A stretch of 64,000 bases of DNA. Source: an uncultured delta proteobacterium. GTDB lineage: Bacteria; Desulfobacterota; Desulfovibrionia; Desulfovibrionales; Desulfovibrionaceae. The translations under genes and the position numbers were made by a program. The stretch spans positions 1,448,970 to 1,512,969 of the forward strand of contig LT599018.1 of NCBI GenBank assembly GCA_900079685.1, read 5' to 3'. Below the pieces are notes generated by a model that was not told the origin of the DNA, ran no database searches, and worked only from the letters and a program-made list of their open reading frames with translations. Shown here one piece after another: positions 44,921-53,503 of this stretch (position 1 is the first letter of the stretch; each line of letters begins with the position of its first letter).

Positions 44921-44955
44921 GATAACGCCGCGTGCGCGTTGGTAAATTTGACCAG

Positions 44956-44967
44956 GTTTGTACAAAC
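44956..44967 (+). promoter_or_regulatory. 12-bp palindrome, candidate operator
   Basis: GTTTGTACAAAC is a perfect palindrome located three bases after a TTGACC (44948-44953) and about 95 bases before the CoA-transferase start. The -10 region is weak, so this is only a candidate. Confidence 0.3.
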
Positions 44968-45061
44968 ACGACACATTCCCGCAATCCTGACGGCAGGCCC
45001 GCTCCGCGTGAACGGCCATGCCAGGCGCAGGATTGAACGTTTTTTGATACAGAGAACACGC

Positions 45062-46402
45062 ATGAACGCCCGCACGCAATACCGCGCAAAAGTAGTCTCT
45101 CCCGAGGCGGCCGTCCGGTCGGTGAAATCCGGCGACTGGGTGGACTACAACTTTTGCCTCTCGCAACCCGTCGTGCTTGACGCGGCCCTTGCCGCCCGCA
45201 AAGACGAGCTTTTCGGGGTGCGCGTACGCGGCGGCATGCGCATGGGCTCGTTCAAGATCATCGAAGCGGATGCCACCGGGGAGCATTTCAGCTACAGCAC
45301 GTGGCATACCACCGGGTTCGAGCGCAAACTGATGGACGAAGGGATCATCACCCACACGCCCATGGTCTACCGCAACAAACCCCTCTTCTACCGCAAAAGC
45401 CTGGAAGTGGACGTGGCCATGTTCTGCGTCTCCCCGATGGACGACGAGGGGTATTTCAACTGCTCGTTCACCAACTCCGCCACCAGGGCCATTGTGGAAA
45501 AAGCCAAGACCGTCATCCTGGAAGTGAACGAAAAATTTCCGGCGTTTCCCAACGGGTACGAGCACAAGATCCACATCAGCGAGATCGACTATGTGGTGGA
45601 AGGCGAAAACCCGGACATGGCCGTCATTCCGCCCGCCCCCTCCACCGAAACAGACCGGCTGATCGCCTCCCTCATCATCCCGCGCATCCGGGACGGCGCC
45701 ACCATCCAGCTCGGCATCGGCGCGCTGCCCAACGCGATCGGGTCCATGATTATCGAGTCGGACCTGAAAAATTTGGGCATGCATACGGAAATGCTCGTGG
45801 ACGCCTATATGGCCATGTTCGAGGCGGGCAAGATCACGAATACGCACAAGGGCATTGACAAGGGCGTCGGAATGTTCACCTTCTGTGCGGGCAGCGCGGC
45901 GTTATACGACTGGACGCGGGCGAACAAAGACCGGCTCGCGACGGGCGCCGTGAATTATACAAACAACCCCGCCGTGATAGCGCAAAACCCGAACATGGTC
46001 ACCGTCAACTCCTGCGTGGAAGTGGACGTGCTGGGCCAGGTGACGAGCGAAACCTCGGGCAAACGGCAGATCAGCGGGTCCGGCGGGCAGCTGGACTTCA
46101 TCAACGGCGGGTATTTGTCCGAGGGCGGCCAAAGCTTCGTGTGCTGCACGTCCACATACAAGGACAAGAGCGGCAAGGCCCATTCGCGGATCCGACTAAG
46201 TTTGCCCCAGTACAGCGCCGTGACCGACCCGCGCACGGAGATGCACTGCCTCGTCACGGAATGGGGCGTCGCGGATCTGGCGGGCCGGTCGATCTGGGAG
46301 CGGGCCGAGCGGATCATCAACGTGGCCCACCCGGATTTCCGCGAGGAGCTGTTCCGGGGCGCCGAAGAATTAGGGTTCTGGAAACGGTCCCGCAAAAAAT
46401 GA
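45062..46402 (+). CDS. acetyl-CoA hydrolase/transferase family CoA-transferase
   Basis: The 446-residue protein belongs to the class I CoA-transferase group that includes 4-hydroxybutyrate, butyrate and succinate:acetate CoA-transferases. Marks are an N-terminal VKSGDWVDYNFCLSQP region, the QLGIGALPNAIG loop, the catalytic HTEM motif with the likely CoA-ester-forming Glu243, and a C-terminal TEWGVADLAG-S-WERA motif. It exchanges CoA between acyl-CoA and acetate or a similar acid. The start at 45062 matches the family; its ribosome-binding site is weak. The next genes encode a four-subunit 2-oxoacid:ferredoxin oxidoreductase beginning 82 bases downstream, so it probably acts on that enzyme's acyl-CoA product. 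The exact substrate is unresolved. Confidence 0.88.
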   Translation: MNARTQYRAKVVSPEAAVRSVKSGDWVDYNFCLSQPVVLDAALAARKDELFGVRVRGGMRMGSFKIIEADATGEHFSYSTWHTTGFERKLMDEGIITHTPMVYRNKPLFYRKSLEVDVAMFCVSPMDDEGYFNCSFTNSATRAIVEKAKTVILEVNEKFPAFPNGYEHKIHISEIDYVVEGENPDMAVIPPAPSTETDRLIASLIIPRIRDGATIQLGIGALPNAIGSMIIESDLKNLGMHTEMLVDAYMAMFEAGKITNTHKGIDKGVGMFTFCAGSAALYDWTRANKDRLATGAVNYTNNPAVIAQNPNMVTVNSCVEVDVLGQVTSETSGKRQISGSGGQLDFINGGYLSEGGQSFVCCTSTYKDKSGKAHSRIRLSLPQYSAVTDPRTEMHCLVTEWGVADLAGRSIWERAERIINVAHPDFREELFRGAEELGFWKRSRKK

Positions 46403-46484
46403 CGGGCCGTTGGAAATAGAAGGAAATTTTGTCGAACACGGGCGCCGCGTGCCGTCAAAGGCCCCGCCCAAAAGGAGAAACACC

Positions 46485-46688
46485 ATGCCAAGAGTGGAGA
46501 TCAAGGAAGACCGTTGCAAAGGCTGCGGGCTGTGCTTCGTGGCCTGTCCCAAAAAGATCCTGGCCTATTCGGAAAGGATCAACCAGAGCGGGTACCACCC
46601 CTCGGAGTGCATCAGGAAGGAAGACTGCATCGGCTGCGCCATGTGCGCGCGCACCTGCCCCGACGTGGCCATTGACGTATACAAATAA
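46485..46688 (+). CDS. korD: 2-oxoacid:ferredoxin oxidoreductase, delta (4Fe-4S) subunit
   Basis: A 67-residue two-cluster ferredoxin with CKGCGLCFVACP and CIGCAMCARTCP, the delta subunit that passes electrons from the thiamine-diphosphate enzyme to free ferredoxin. The start at 46485 follows an AAAGGAG ribosome-binding site; the frame upstream is not family-like. It is the first subunit gene in the order D-A-B-C, with ten bases to the alpha subunit gene. By similarity the complex could use 2-oxoglutarate (Kor) or branched-chain oxoacids (Vor); I cannot tell from the sequence alone. Confidence 0.9.
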   Translation: MPRVEIKEDRCKGCGLCFVACPKKILAYSERINQSGYHPSECIRKEDCIGCAMCARTCPDVAIDVYK

Positions 46689-46698
46689 GGATCATCCC

Positions 46699-47763
46699 AT
46701 GAAAGAAAAAGTTCTCATGAAAGGCAACGAGGCCATCGGCGAAGGGCTGATCCTGGCGGGTTGCCGCCATTATTTCGGCTATCCCATCACCCCGCAGACG
46801 GAAATCCCCGAATACCTGGCCAAGCGCTTCCCGGAAATCGGCGGCGTGTTCGTCCAGGCGGAGAGCGAAATCGCCTCCATCAACATGGTGTACGGCGCGG
46901 CGGCCGCGGGCAAACGCGTTATGACCTCCTCCTCCAGCCCGGGCATCAGCCTGAAGCAGGAAGGCATTTCCACGCTGGCGGCGGCGGAACTCCCCTGCGT
47001 CATCGTGAACATCGGCCGCGGCGGCCCCGGGGTCGGCACGATCCAGGCGTCCCAGGCGGACTATTTCCAGTCCACCAAGGGCGGCGGCCACGGCGACTAC
47101 CGTTTGCTGGTCTTCGCGCCCAACTCCGTGCAGGAGCTCATGGATTACACCATCCTGGCCTTTGACAAGGCCGACCATTACAAAACGCCCGTGCTGATCC
47201 TCGGCGACGGCGTCACCGGCCAGATGATGGAACCGGTCACCCTGCCCGATCCCATCGATCCCGCCAGCTTGCCGAAAAAAACCTGGTCCTGCTCCGGTTG
47301 TGAGGGACGCGAACCCAACATCGTGACGAGCCTGTACTTGCAGGCCGCCCGGTGCGAAGCCCACAACAAGGACTTGCAGGCCAAGTACGCGGAAATTTCC
47401 AAAAACGAACTGCGCTGGGAAGAAATCCAGACCGAGGACGCGGACGTCGTGATCGTGGCCTACGGCATTTCTTCGCGCATTTCGCTCTCCGCCGTGCAGA
47501 AAGCCCGGGCAGAGGGCCTCAAAGTGGGCCTCTTGCGTCCCATCACCCTGTGGCCCTTCCCCACGGCCCCCATTCGCGCGCTGGCCGAAAAAGGTAAAAA
47601 ATTCCTCGTTGTCGAACAGAGCGCCGGCCAGATGGTGGAAGACGTGCGCCTCGCCGTGGCCGAAAAGACCGAAGTGGCCTTCTACGGCCGGATGGGCGGG
47701 ATTCTGCCCGACTCCCAGGAAATTCTGGACACCGTCCGGGGCATGGCCCGGAACAAAGGATAA
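46699..47763 (+). CDS. korA: 2-oxoacid:ferredoxin oxidoreductase, alpha subunit (KorA/VorB type)
   Basis: The 354-residue alpha subunit has the N-terminal motif [28 protein letters not shown] followed by [19 protein letters not shown], the pyrimidine-binding part of the thiamine-diphosphate site. It also has [13 protein letters not shown] and the [24 protein letters not shown] loop. A transketolase-C-like domain ends the protein. With beta and gamma subunits it converts a 2-oxoacid plus CoA and oxidised ferredoxin to acyl-CoA, CO2 and reduced ferredoxin in the cytoplasm. The beta subunit gene starts four bases after its stop. Length is normal for stand-alone alpha subunits. Confidence 0.93.
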   Translation: MKEKVLMKGNEAIGEGLILAGCRHYFGYPITPQTEIPEYLAKRFPEIGGVFVQAESEIASINMVYGAAAAGKRVMTSSSSPGISLKQEGISTLAAAELPCVIVNIGRGGPGVGTIQASQADYFQSTKGGGHGDYRLLVFAPNSVQELMDYTILAFDKADHYKTPVLILGDGVTGQMMEPVTLPDPIDPASLPKKTWSCSGCEGREPNIVTSLYLQAARCEAHNKDLQAKYAEISKNELRWEEIQTEDADVVIVAYGISSRISLSAVQKARAEGLKVGLLRPITLWPFPTAPIRALAEKGKKFLVVEQSAGQMVEDVRLAVAEKTEVAFYGRMGGILPDSQEILDTVRGMARNKG

Positions 47764-47767
47764 GGTT

Positions 47768-48523
47768 ATGGAAAAGAAAGTTTTTTCACGCCCTGAAGCA
47801 CTCAGGGACGTTCCCACCCACTACTGTCCCGGTTGCCATCACGGCATCATCCACCGTCTGGTCGCGGAAGTGATCGACGAACTCGGCATCCGCGAAAAAA
47901 CCATCGCCGCCAGTTCCATCGGCTGCTCCGTGCTGGCGTACGACTATTTCAACTTCGACACCGTCGGCTGCATGCACGGCCGCGCTCCGGCCGCCGCCAC
48001 GGGCATCAAGCGCTCGCATCCGGACAAGGTCGTCTTCACCTACCAGGGCGACGGCGACCTCGCCGCCATCGGCACGGCTGAAATCATCCATGCCGCGGCC
48101 CGGGGGGAAAACATCTCCGTCATTTTCGTGAACAACGCCATCTACGGGATGACCGGCGGCCAGATGGCCCCCACCACCCTGGAAGGCCAGACCACCAGCA
48201 CCTCGCCTTACGGCCGCGACCACCACGTCGCGGGCAACCCCATCAAGGTCGCCGAACTGATGGCCGCCATCGACGGGCCGGTGTTCGTGACGCGCGTCGC
48301 GGTCCACACGCCCAAGCACATCAACGAGGCCAAAAAAGCCATCAAGAAGTCCTTCGAGCTCCAGCTCGCGGGCAAGGGCTTCTCCCTGGTTGAAGTGCTG
48401 TCCACCTGCCCGACCAACTGGGGCATGACGCCGACCAAATCGTCCGAATGGGTGGGCACGACCATGATGCAACACTACCCGCTCGGGGTGACCAAAGATA
48501 TCGAGCAAGGAGCGGCCCAATGA
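47768..48523 (+). CDS. korB: 2-oxoacid:ferredoxin oxidoreductase, beta (TPP-binding) subunit
   Basis: The 251-residue subunit binds the thiamine-diphosphate pyrophosphate through GDGDLAAIG...[16 protein letters not shown], the standard GDG-N-N motif. It starts with [14 protein letters not shown], the beta-subunit signature, and [15 protein letters not shown] follows. It pairs with the alpha subunit to form the active site. The last four bases overlap the gamma subunit start (ATGA), so translation is coupled. Confidence 0.94.
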   Translation: MEKKVFSRPEALRDVPTHYCPGCHHGIIHRLVAEVIDELGIREKTIAASSIGCSVLAYDYFNFDTVGCMHGRAPAAATGIKRSHPDKVVFTYQGDGDLAAIGTAEIIHAAARGENISVIFVNNAIYGMTGGQMAPTTLEGQTTSTSPYGRDHHVAGNPIKVAELMAAIDGPVFVTRVAVHTPKHINEAKKAIKKSFELQLAGKGFSLVEVLSTCPTNWGMTPTKSSEWVGTTMMQHYPLGVTKDIEQGAAQ

Positions 48524-49068
48524 CACACTCCATCATCTTCTCCGGTTTCGGCGGCCAGGGCATCATGCTCATGGGCCAGCTCCTGACCCAGGCCGGCATG
48601 CAGGCGGGCAAGAAGGTTTCCTGGATTCCCTCCTACGGCCCGGAAATGCGCGGCGGCACGGCCTATTGCAGCGTGACGATCTCCGATGAGGCCATCGGCT
48701 CCCCGGTCATCACCGAGCCCAACGTCGTGGTGGCCATGAACCTGCCCTCCGTGACGCGCTTCGCCCCGCAGATCGTGCCGGGCGGAACCCTGATAATCAA
48801 CTCCTCGCTCGCCCCGGACCTGGTCGCCAGGAAGGACATCACCCAGGTGCAGGCGCCCATGAACGCCATCGCGGACGAGCTGGGCAACCCCAAAGTGCTG
48901 AACATGATCGGCCTCGGCGTGCTTATCGCCGCCTGCCAGCCCGTCACCAGGGAAGAGATGATCAACGGCATGGAAGCCATGCTCGGCAAGAAATTCGCCA
49001 GCAAGCCCAAAATCCTTGAACTCAACCGCACGGCCCTGCAAAAGGGCATGGACCAGGTGAAGAAGTAA
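48520..49068 (+). CDS. korC: 2-oxoacid:ferredoxin oxidoreductase, gamma subunit
   Basis: A 182-residue gamma subunit with [16 protein letters not shown] near the N-terminus, [20 protein letters not shown], and a C-terminal helix region. In the family this domain binds CoA and helps the radical intermediate react. It completes the D-A-B-C set. An AAGGAG ribosome-binding site lies inside the korB end. The operon ends 20 bases later at a strong terminator. Confidence 0.94.
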   Translation: MTHSIIFSGFGGQGIMLMGQLLTQAGMQAGKKVSWIPSYGPEMRGGTAYCSVTISDEAIGSPVITEPNVVVAMNLPSVTRFAPQIVPGGTLIINSSLAPDLVARKDITQVQAPMNAIADELGNPKVLNMIGLGVLIAACQPVTREEMINGMEAMLGKKFASKPKILELNRTALQKGMDQVKK

Positions 49069-49087
49069 GCTCCGCTTCGCAATTCAG

Positions 49088-49128
49088 TCCGGCGCGCCGC
49101 GTCCGCGGCGCGCCGGATTTCTTTTTTC
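49088..49128 (+). terminator. terminator after the kor operon
   Basis: A near-perfect stem of about 13 bp (49088-49101 with 49104-49117) is followed by TTTCTTTTTT. Confidence 0.93.
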
Positions 49129-49183
49129 CTTCCGCTCTTTGCTCCGGCGGCCGAATCCGATACAGTCAGCACCGGAGGGTTTC

Positions 49184-49873
49184 ATGGACACAAACGTCAC
49201 GGTCGTCATCACCTCATCCAACAGGCACGACCTGCTCGAACGGACGCTGGACTCCTTTTTCACCCACAATACATACCGGGGCATACGGCGCATCCTGATC
49301 TGGGAAGACAGCTACGTGTACCCGGAATTCGTCGACCGCGACGCGAAATACGCGGGGCGCGGCATCTCCGTGCTCCACACCCGGCCCCGCCTGGGGCAGC
49401 TCCTGGGTATCGACGTGGCCTACAAATACGTGGATACGGACTACATATTCCACTGCGAGGACGATTGGGAGTTTTACGCGCCGGGGTTCATTGAAACGTC
49501 CTTTCCCATCCTCGAATCCTCTCCCAAAATGCTTCAGGTGCACCTGCGCCGGCCGGACCTGCTCTTCCCCATGGGGGAACTCGATTATACCGTGGACGCG
49601 ACCGGCAAATTCGCCGTCATCAATGAAGGCAGAACGGAACACGGCGTCTGGCGGGGATTCTCCTTTAACCCCGGTTTGCGGCGGCTGGCGGATTACAAAG
49701 CCCTTGGGTCCTACAGCGGGCAGTTGCTGACTCCCCGGTACACGGGCCAGCATTTCGAGGCATACCTCGGCACGCTCTACCATGAGCTCGGCTATACCAC
49801 GGCGATATCCCTGTTCAACAACGGCCGGGGATTCGTGCGCCATATCGGCGAAGAGCGCCACGTGCACACATGA
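49184..49873 (+). CDS. small glycosyltransferase family 2-like protein
   Basis: The 229-residue protein begins VTVVITSSNRHDLLERTLDSFF, the GT-A nucleotide-sugar binding start of family 2. It later has YIFHCEDDWEFY, where EDD takes the place of the metal-binding DxD. A Gly/Ala region and an aromatic C-terminal half follow. There is no membrane segment. It may add a sugar to a lipopolysaccharide or flagellar component, but acceptor and donor cannot be told. A GGAGGG ribosome-binding site precedes ATG 49184; the 15 codons upstream in frame lie in the terminator region. The glycerate kinase gene follows after 126 bases. Confidence 0.78.
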   Translation: MDTNVTVVITSSNRHDLLERTLDSFFTHNTYRGIRRILIWEDSYVYPEFVDRDAKYAGRGISVLHTRPRLGQLLGIDVAYKYVDTDYIFHCEDDWEFYAPGFIETSFPILESSPKMLQVHLRRPDLLFPMGELDYTVDATGKFAVINEGRTEHGVWRGFSFNPGLRRLADYKALGSYSGQLLTPRYTGQHFEAYLGTLYHELGYTTAISLFNNGRGFVRHIGEERHVHT

Positions 49874-49999
49874 GGCGGCGTCTGAAACGCCGCCCCTTCG
49901 TTGACAAGCCCACCCCCCCGTGGCATTTACTTTCTCGGCGCGGTCAGCCGCGCGCTCTTTTTTTTCCTTATCCAGCAACCACAACCGCAGGTGGCCGAC

Positions 50000-51148
50000 A
50001 TGCATATTCTCATTGCGCCGGACTCTTACAAAGGCAGCCTTTCCGCCCTTGACGTCGCCGAAGCCATGGAAACCGGCGCAAAACGCGTTTTTCCCGGCGC
50101 GGCCTTCGACCTCGTGCCCATTGCCGACGGCGGCGAAGGCACGGTGGACGCGCTTGTGGCCGCGACGAACGGCACGTTCCGGGAAACGCGGGTAAAAGGC
50201 CCCAAAGGCGACCCGGTCAACGCCAAATGGGGGCTGTTCGGCGACGGGAAAACAGCGGTCATTGAAATGGCCTCGGCCTCCGGCCTGCCGCTCCTTGCCC
50301 CGGACGACCGGGACGCGCTGAACGCGTGCACTTACGGCACCGGGGAGCTGGTGCGCGCGGCCCTGGACGAAGGCGTGACGGCCATCATCCTCGGCATCGG
50401 CGGCAGCGCCACCAATGACGGCGGCACCGGCTTCGCCCGCGCTCTGGGCGCGAAATTTCTCGACGGTTCGGGGAACGCCCTGCCCCCCGGCGGCGCGGCC
50501 CTCGCCAACCTGGCCTCCATCGACCTTTCCGGCCTGGACCCCCGCCTGGCGAAGACGGACATCCGCGTCGCCTGCGATGTGGACAACCCCCTTTGCGGCC
50601 CGCGCGGCGCATCCGCCGTGTTCGGCCCCCAAAAAGGCGCTACCCCGGCCCAGGTGAAGCAGCTCGACGCCGCTCTCGGCGTTTTTGCCGCCGTCGCCGC
50701 CAAAACGACCGGTAAAACGCAGGTGGCGGAAACGGCCGGCGCGGGCGCGGCGGGCGGCCTTGGCGCGGCGCTCCTGTATTTCACCGGCGCGGCCCTCATG
50801 CCGGGCGTGACGCTGGTGCTTGACGCCGTGAACTTTGACGCGCGGGTGAAAAAAGCGGACCTCGTCTTCACCGGCGAAGGCCGGACCGATTTTCAGACAG
50901 CCTACGGCAAAGCCCCTGCCGGCGTGGCCCAGGCCGCGAAAAAATACGGCATCCCGGTCGTCTGCCTGTCCGGCGGCATGGGCAAGGGCGCCGACGACGT
51001 TCTTGCGCAGGGCATTGACGCGATCTTTTCCATTGCGCCGGGCCCCATTTCCCTCCAGGAATGCCTGGAGAACGGGAAAGAATTGCTCCAGAACGCGGCT
51101 GAACGGATCTGCCGTCTTCTGAAGGCCGGAGCCGGTTTGAAAATCTGA
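50000..51148 (+). CDS. glxK: glycerate kinase
   Basis: The 382-residue protein belongs to the GarK/GlxK glycerate kinase family, which phosphorylates D-glycerate with ATP to 2-phosphoglycerate (or 3-phosphoglycerate in some members). Signatures are IAPDSYKGSLSALDVAEAME at the N-terminus, PIADGGEGTVDALV, GIGGSATNDGGTGFARALG, and the C-terminal VFTGEGRTDFQTAYGKAP. The start at 50000 matches the family; an AGGTGG precedes it. The LapG-like gene begins 18 bases downstream, so these two may share a message, though a functional link is not obvious. Confidence 0.93.
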   Translation: MHILIAPDSYKGSLSALDVAEAMETGAKRVFPGAAFDLVPIADGGEGTVDALVAATNGTFRETRVKGPKGDPVNAKWGLFGDGKTAVIEMASASGLPLLAPDDRDALNACTYGTGELVRAALDEGVTAIILGIGGSATNDGGTGFARALGAKFLDGSGNALPPGGAALANLASIDLSGLDPRLAKTDIRVACDVDNPLCGPRGASAVFGPQKGATPAQVKQLDAALGVFAAVAAKTTGKTQVAETAGAGAAGGLGAALLYFTGAALMPGVTLVLDAVNFDARVKKADLVFTGEGRTDFQTAYGKAPAGVAQAAKKYGIPVVCLSGGMGKGADDVLAQGIDAIFSIAPGPISLQECLENGKELLQNAAERICRLLKAGAGLKI

Positions 51149-51166
51149 CCATGGACAGGGGGAGCC

Positions 51167-51883
51167 ATGTGTAACCGTATTGTATTCGCCATATGCCTGA
51201 TCGTATTTTCCGTTTTGCCGGCCTGGGCCGAAGACGGCCTTTTCCAAAAGCCGGAACGGGCCGCGACCGTCGTGGACCCCTGGCACAGAAAGCTCGACCC
51301 GCTCTGGCAGCGCGTTCTGCAAGCGCAGACCGCCGCCCCCGGCTTTACTCCGGGCGGGGAAAACTTCGGGCCGGTCGACAGGCCGACCTGGAAGAACATG
51401 GTGGCCCAGGCCAAGCAGAGCCAGGAACAGGACGTTCTCCGGATGGTGAACGGGTATTTCAACCAGTGGCGGCCCCAAAGCGACCAGAACGCCTGGGACA
51501 GCCCCGAATATTGGGCGTCCCCCAAGGAGTTCATCCTGAAGAGGGGCGGCGACTGCGAGGATTACGCCATTGCCAAGTATTTCGCCCTGCGCTTTCTCGG
51601 CGTGCCCGCCGACCGCATGCGCATCGTGGCCGTGAAACGCTTTGACGAAGCCGGGACCCAGGCCTCCGAAATGCACGCCGTGCTGGCCGTGCACACGGCC
51701 AAAACCTGGTTCATCCTGGACAACAACGCCAGGCCCAAGAACAACATATTCCCGCACACCCAGTACAAGGGCCGGTTCGACCCGGTCTACTCGATGAACG
51801 AGGGCGGCGCCTGGGTGCACGGGGACGCGACCTCGTCCAGCGGCCCCGCCAAACAGGCGGATGCGTTCGAGTTCCCGAAATAA
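51167..51883 (+). CDS. LapG-like transglutaminase-fold cysteine protease (BTLCP family)
   Basis: The 238-residue exported protein has a signal peptide (about 1-21). It has the bacterial transglutaminase-like cysteine protease catalytic triad: Cys130 in GGDCEDYA, His170 in EMHAVLAV and Asp185 in FILDNNA. Spacing is close to Pseudomonas LapG (135, 172, 189), which cuts a large adhesin at the outer membrane and is held by the c-di-GMP receptor LapD. No LapD or giant adhesin gene is in this window, so its substrate and regulator are unknown. It follows the glycerate kinase gene by 18 bases and ends in an 18-bp terminator stem. Confidence 0.85.
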   Translation: MCNRIVFAICLIVFSVLPAWAEDGLFQKPERAATVVDPWHRKLDPLWQRVLQAQTAAPGFTPGGENFGPVDRPTWKNMVAQAKQSQEQDVLRMVNGYFNQWRPQSDQNAWDSPEYWASPKEFILKRGGDCEDYAIAKYFALRFLGVPADRMRIVAVKRFDEAGTQASEMHAVLAVHTAKTWFILDNNARPKNNIFPHTQYKGRFDPVYSMNEGGAWVHGDATSSSGPAKQADAFEFPK

Positions 51884-51898
51884 GCCACACGGAAAATG

Positions 51899-51938
51899 CC
51901 GAAAATAAAACCCGCCGGATGGCGGGTTTTATTTTCGG
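51899..51938 (+). terminator. bidirectional terminator between the LapG-like gene and cheV
   Basis: An 18-bp perfect stem (51899-51916 with 51921-51938, GGAT loop) is flanked by AT-rich arms. It ends both convergent genes. Confidence 0.93.
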
Positions 51939-51954
51939 GCGTATGGTGCGGCAG

Positions 51955-52926
51955 TTACAGAAACGCGTCCGAGGGCAGGCTTTTTACCTTGCCGGTCGTG
52001 ATGAGTTCCAGAACCTTTTCGCTCAGGACCTGCAAATCGGGTTTGGCGAACTGGGCGTCCGCGCCGACGGATTCGCCCTTGTGTTCCAGGCGGTCCGTAA
52101 TAAGGGAGGAAAAGAGCGCCACCGGCAGATACTTCAACGTGGCGTCTTCTTTTATTTTGCGGCACAGGGTCAGGCCGTCCATCTGGGGCATTTCGATATC
52201 CGAAATGACCGCCTGCACCCGCTGCTTGACCGGCGTGCCGCCCTGTTCTTCCTCGCGGCGGAATCGCAGCAGCGTATTCCAGGCCTCCTCACCGTTGGAC
52301 GTCTGGATGATTTTGAACCGGCCGCTTTGTTCCATCAGCCGTTTGACGAGGTTGCGCACGTTGCCGGAGTCGTCGGCGTGCAGCACCGTGTAGATGGTTC
52401 CCTTGCCGGAGGCGTCGTGGAGCGCGCCGTCCAGCCGGATGGCGAGCGCCGGGTCAAGCTCGCCGACGATGGCTTCCATATCCAGGATAAAGACCACCCG
52501 GCCCTCAAGGCGCACAACGCCGGTTATGGCGTTGCGGCTCATGTTCTGCAAAAAGCTGCCCGGCGCTTCCACTTCCTGCCAGCTCAGGCGGTGAATCCTG
52601 TTCACGCCGGAGACGAGAAAGCCGGTAATGATGTTGTTGAATTCCGTAACGATGATCTTCGGTTCCTGGGTAGCCGCGCGTTTCTTCCCAAGGTACAGGG
52701 CGAGGTCCACCAGCGGAACCACGCGGCCGTCGCGGTGCGGAAACGCGCCCAGAACCGCCGGGTGGCGCATCTGGGGCATGGCCGTCACAGGCTGTTCCCT
52801 GATGATTTCCAGCACCTTTGCCACGTTGACACCGTAGTGTCCGCGATAGCCTTCTTCATCAAGGTAGAACTCAACGACTTCCAGTTCGTTGGTTCCGGCA
52901 TCCAGCAAAATATTCGTCTGTGACAT
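51955..52926 (-). CDS. cheV: chemotaxis coupling protein CheV
   Basis: The 323-residue protein joins a CheW domain (about 10-165, with GVNVAKVLEII and FLVSGVNRIHRLSW) to a receiver domain (about 180-320). The receiver's acceptor is Asp243 in VISDIEMPQMDG, and Lys-Pro (AKPDLQ) lies near the end. CheV couples chemoreceptors to the CheA kinase and may act as a phosphate sink. The start at 52926 follows an AGAGGTGGG ribosome-binding site; 25 further in-frame codons upstream are unlikely. It is monocistronic here with no other chemotaxis gene nearby. A sigma-28-like element lies upstream. Confidence 0.93.
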   Translation of the reverse strand: MSQTNILLDAGTNELEVVEFYLDEEGYRGHYGVNVAKVLEIIREQPVTAMPQMRHPAVLGAFPHRDGRVVPLVDLALYLGKKRAATQEPKIIVTEFNNIITGFLVSGVNRIHRLSWQEVEAPGSFLQNMSRNAITGVVRLEGRVVFILDMEAIVGELDPALAIRLDGALHDASGKGTIYTVLHADDSGNVRNLVKRLMEQSGRFKIIQTSNGEEAWNTLLRFRREEEQGGTPVKQRVQAVISDIEMPQMDGLTLCRKIKEDATLKYLPVALFSSLITDRLEHKGESVGADAQFAKPDLQVLSEKVLELITTGKVKSLPSDAFL

Positions 52927-53017
52927 ACCCACCTCTGAATTCACATCGGTATATGGCGCCGCAACTCCCAATCCTGCTCCCCCGCTGACGCCGGCGGGCA
53001 ACGTGTACGTTTATGCT

Positions 53018-53045
53018 TTATCGACGAAGTTGCAGCAACACTATA
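53018..53045 (-). promoter_or_regulatory. weak sigma-28-like promoter upstream of cheV
   Basis: On the minus strand a TATA (53042-53045) and GTCGATAA (53018-53025) are separated by 16 bases; the consensus is TAAA-N15-GCCGATAA. The -10 matches 7 of 8 positions but the -35 and spacing are off, so this is only a candidate. Confidence 0.35.
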
Positions 53046-53185
53046 CGGCTAAATTATATTATATGCAAAAAAATACTCTATATCTGTTTTTTAGCGGCGG
53101 ACTCCACGCGGGGAAGAAAAGCCCGGCATCGGATTTTCCGCCTTGACAGCCACCCCTTTCCCCGCCTAGAGAAACGGAACGCAGA

Positions 53186-53348
53186 CCAGGTTCCTGTCAG
53201 TACGACAGGCCAAGCGGGAATCCCGTCAAAGTCGGGAGCGGAGCCGCCGCCGTAGCCCCCGTAACAGCACCTTCCGCGCATGACGCGAAACGCCACTGGG
53301 CAACCGGGAAGGCGGGAAGATGTGGGGGAAGCCGGAATACCGGCCTGG
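53186..53348 (+). promoter_or_regulatory. cobalamin riboswitch
   Basis: The segment shows the cobalamin riboswitch pattern. A closing stem CCAGG (from 53186) pairs with CCTGG (53344-53348). Next come a P2 hairpin (CCTGTC/GACAGG near 53193-53209), the conserved GCGGGAATCCCGTCAAA-type stretch, CGGAGCCGCCGC, and the B12-box GCCACTG (53292-53298). The distal AAGCCGGAATACCGGCC (similar to the AAGNCAGGAUACC consensus) ends it. It precedes a terminator and cbiK, so B12 should switch off cobalt insertion and transport genes. Confidence 0.88.
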
Positions 53349-53441
53349 CTGTCTGGTGAAGGCGGCCTTCCGTCCGCCTTCATGGCGCGCTTTGCGGCAA
53401 CGGGCCTTTTGCCGCGAAAGCTTTTGAGGACAAAATCCGGC

Positions 53442-53474
53442 GTCCTTTCCGCCCCGGCGGGAAGGACTTTTTTT
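53442..53474 (+). terminator. expression-platform terminator of the cobalamin riboswitch
   Basis: A perfect GC-rich stem of about 11 bp (53442-53453 with 53456-53467) is followed by T7 (53468-53474), only 29 bases before the cbiK start. Another 8-bp stem (53358-53365 with 53374-53381) lies between it and the aptamer and may form the alternative structure. The whole gap 52927-53503 is otherwise non-coding. Confidence 0.85.
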
Positions 53475-53503
53475 GTCCGTGGTCAAACTTCCGGAGAAAT
53501 GCG

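Larger units (their letters stand above)
44743..45061 (+). other. gap between tamB and the CoA-transferase operon
   Basis: The 319 bases contain a terminator-like hairpin (44886-44920) and a 12-bp palindrome downstream of a TTGACC. No gene is visible. The promoter of the CoA-transferase-kor operon must lie here, but no consensus pair is clear. Confidence 0.4.

Noticed and set aside
44948-44976. TTGACC with a 17-base spacer as the promoter of the CoA-transferase operon
   Set aside because: The -10 (ACACAT) matches too poorly; only the palindrome was retained as a low-confidence candidate.
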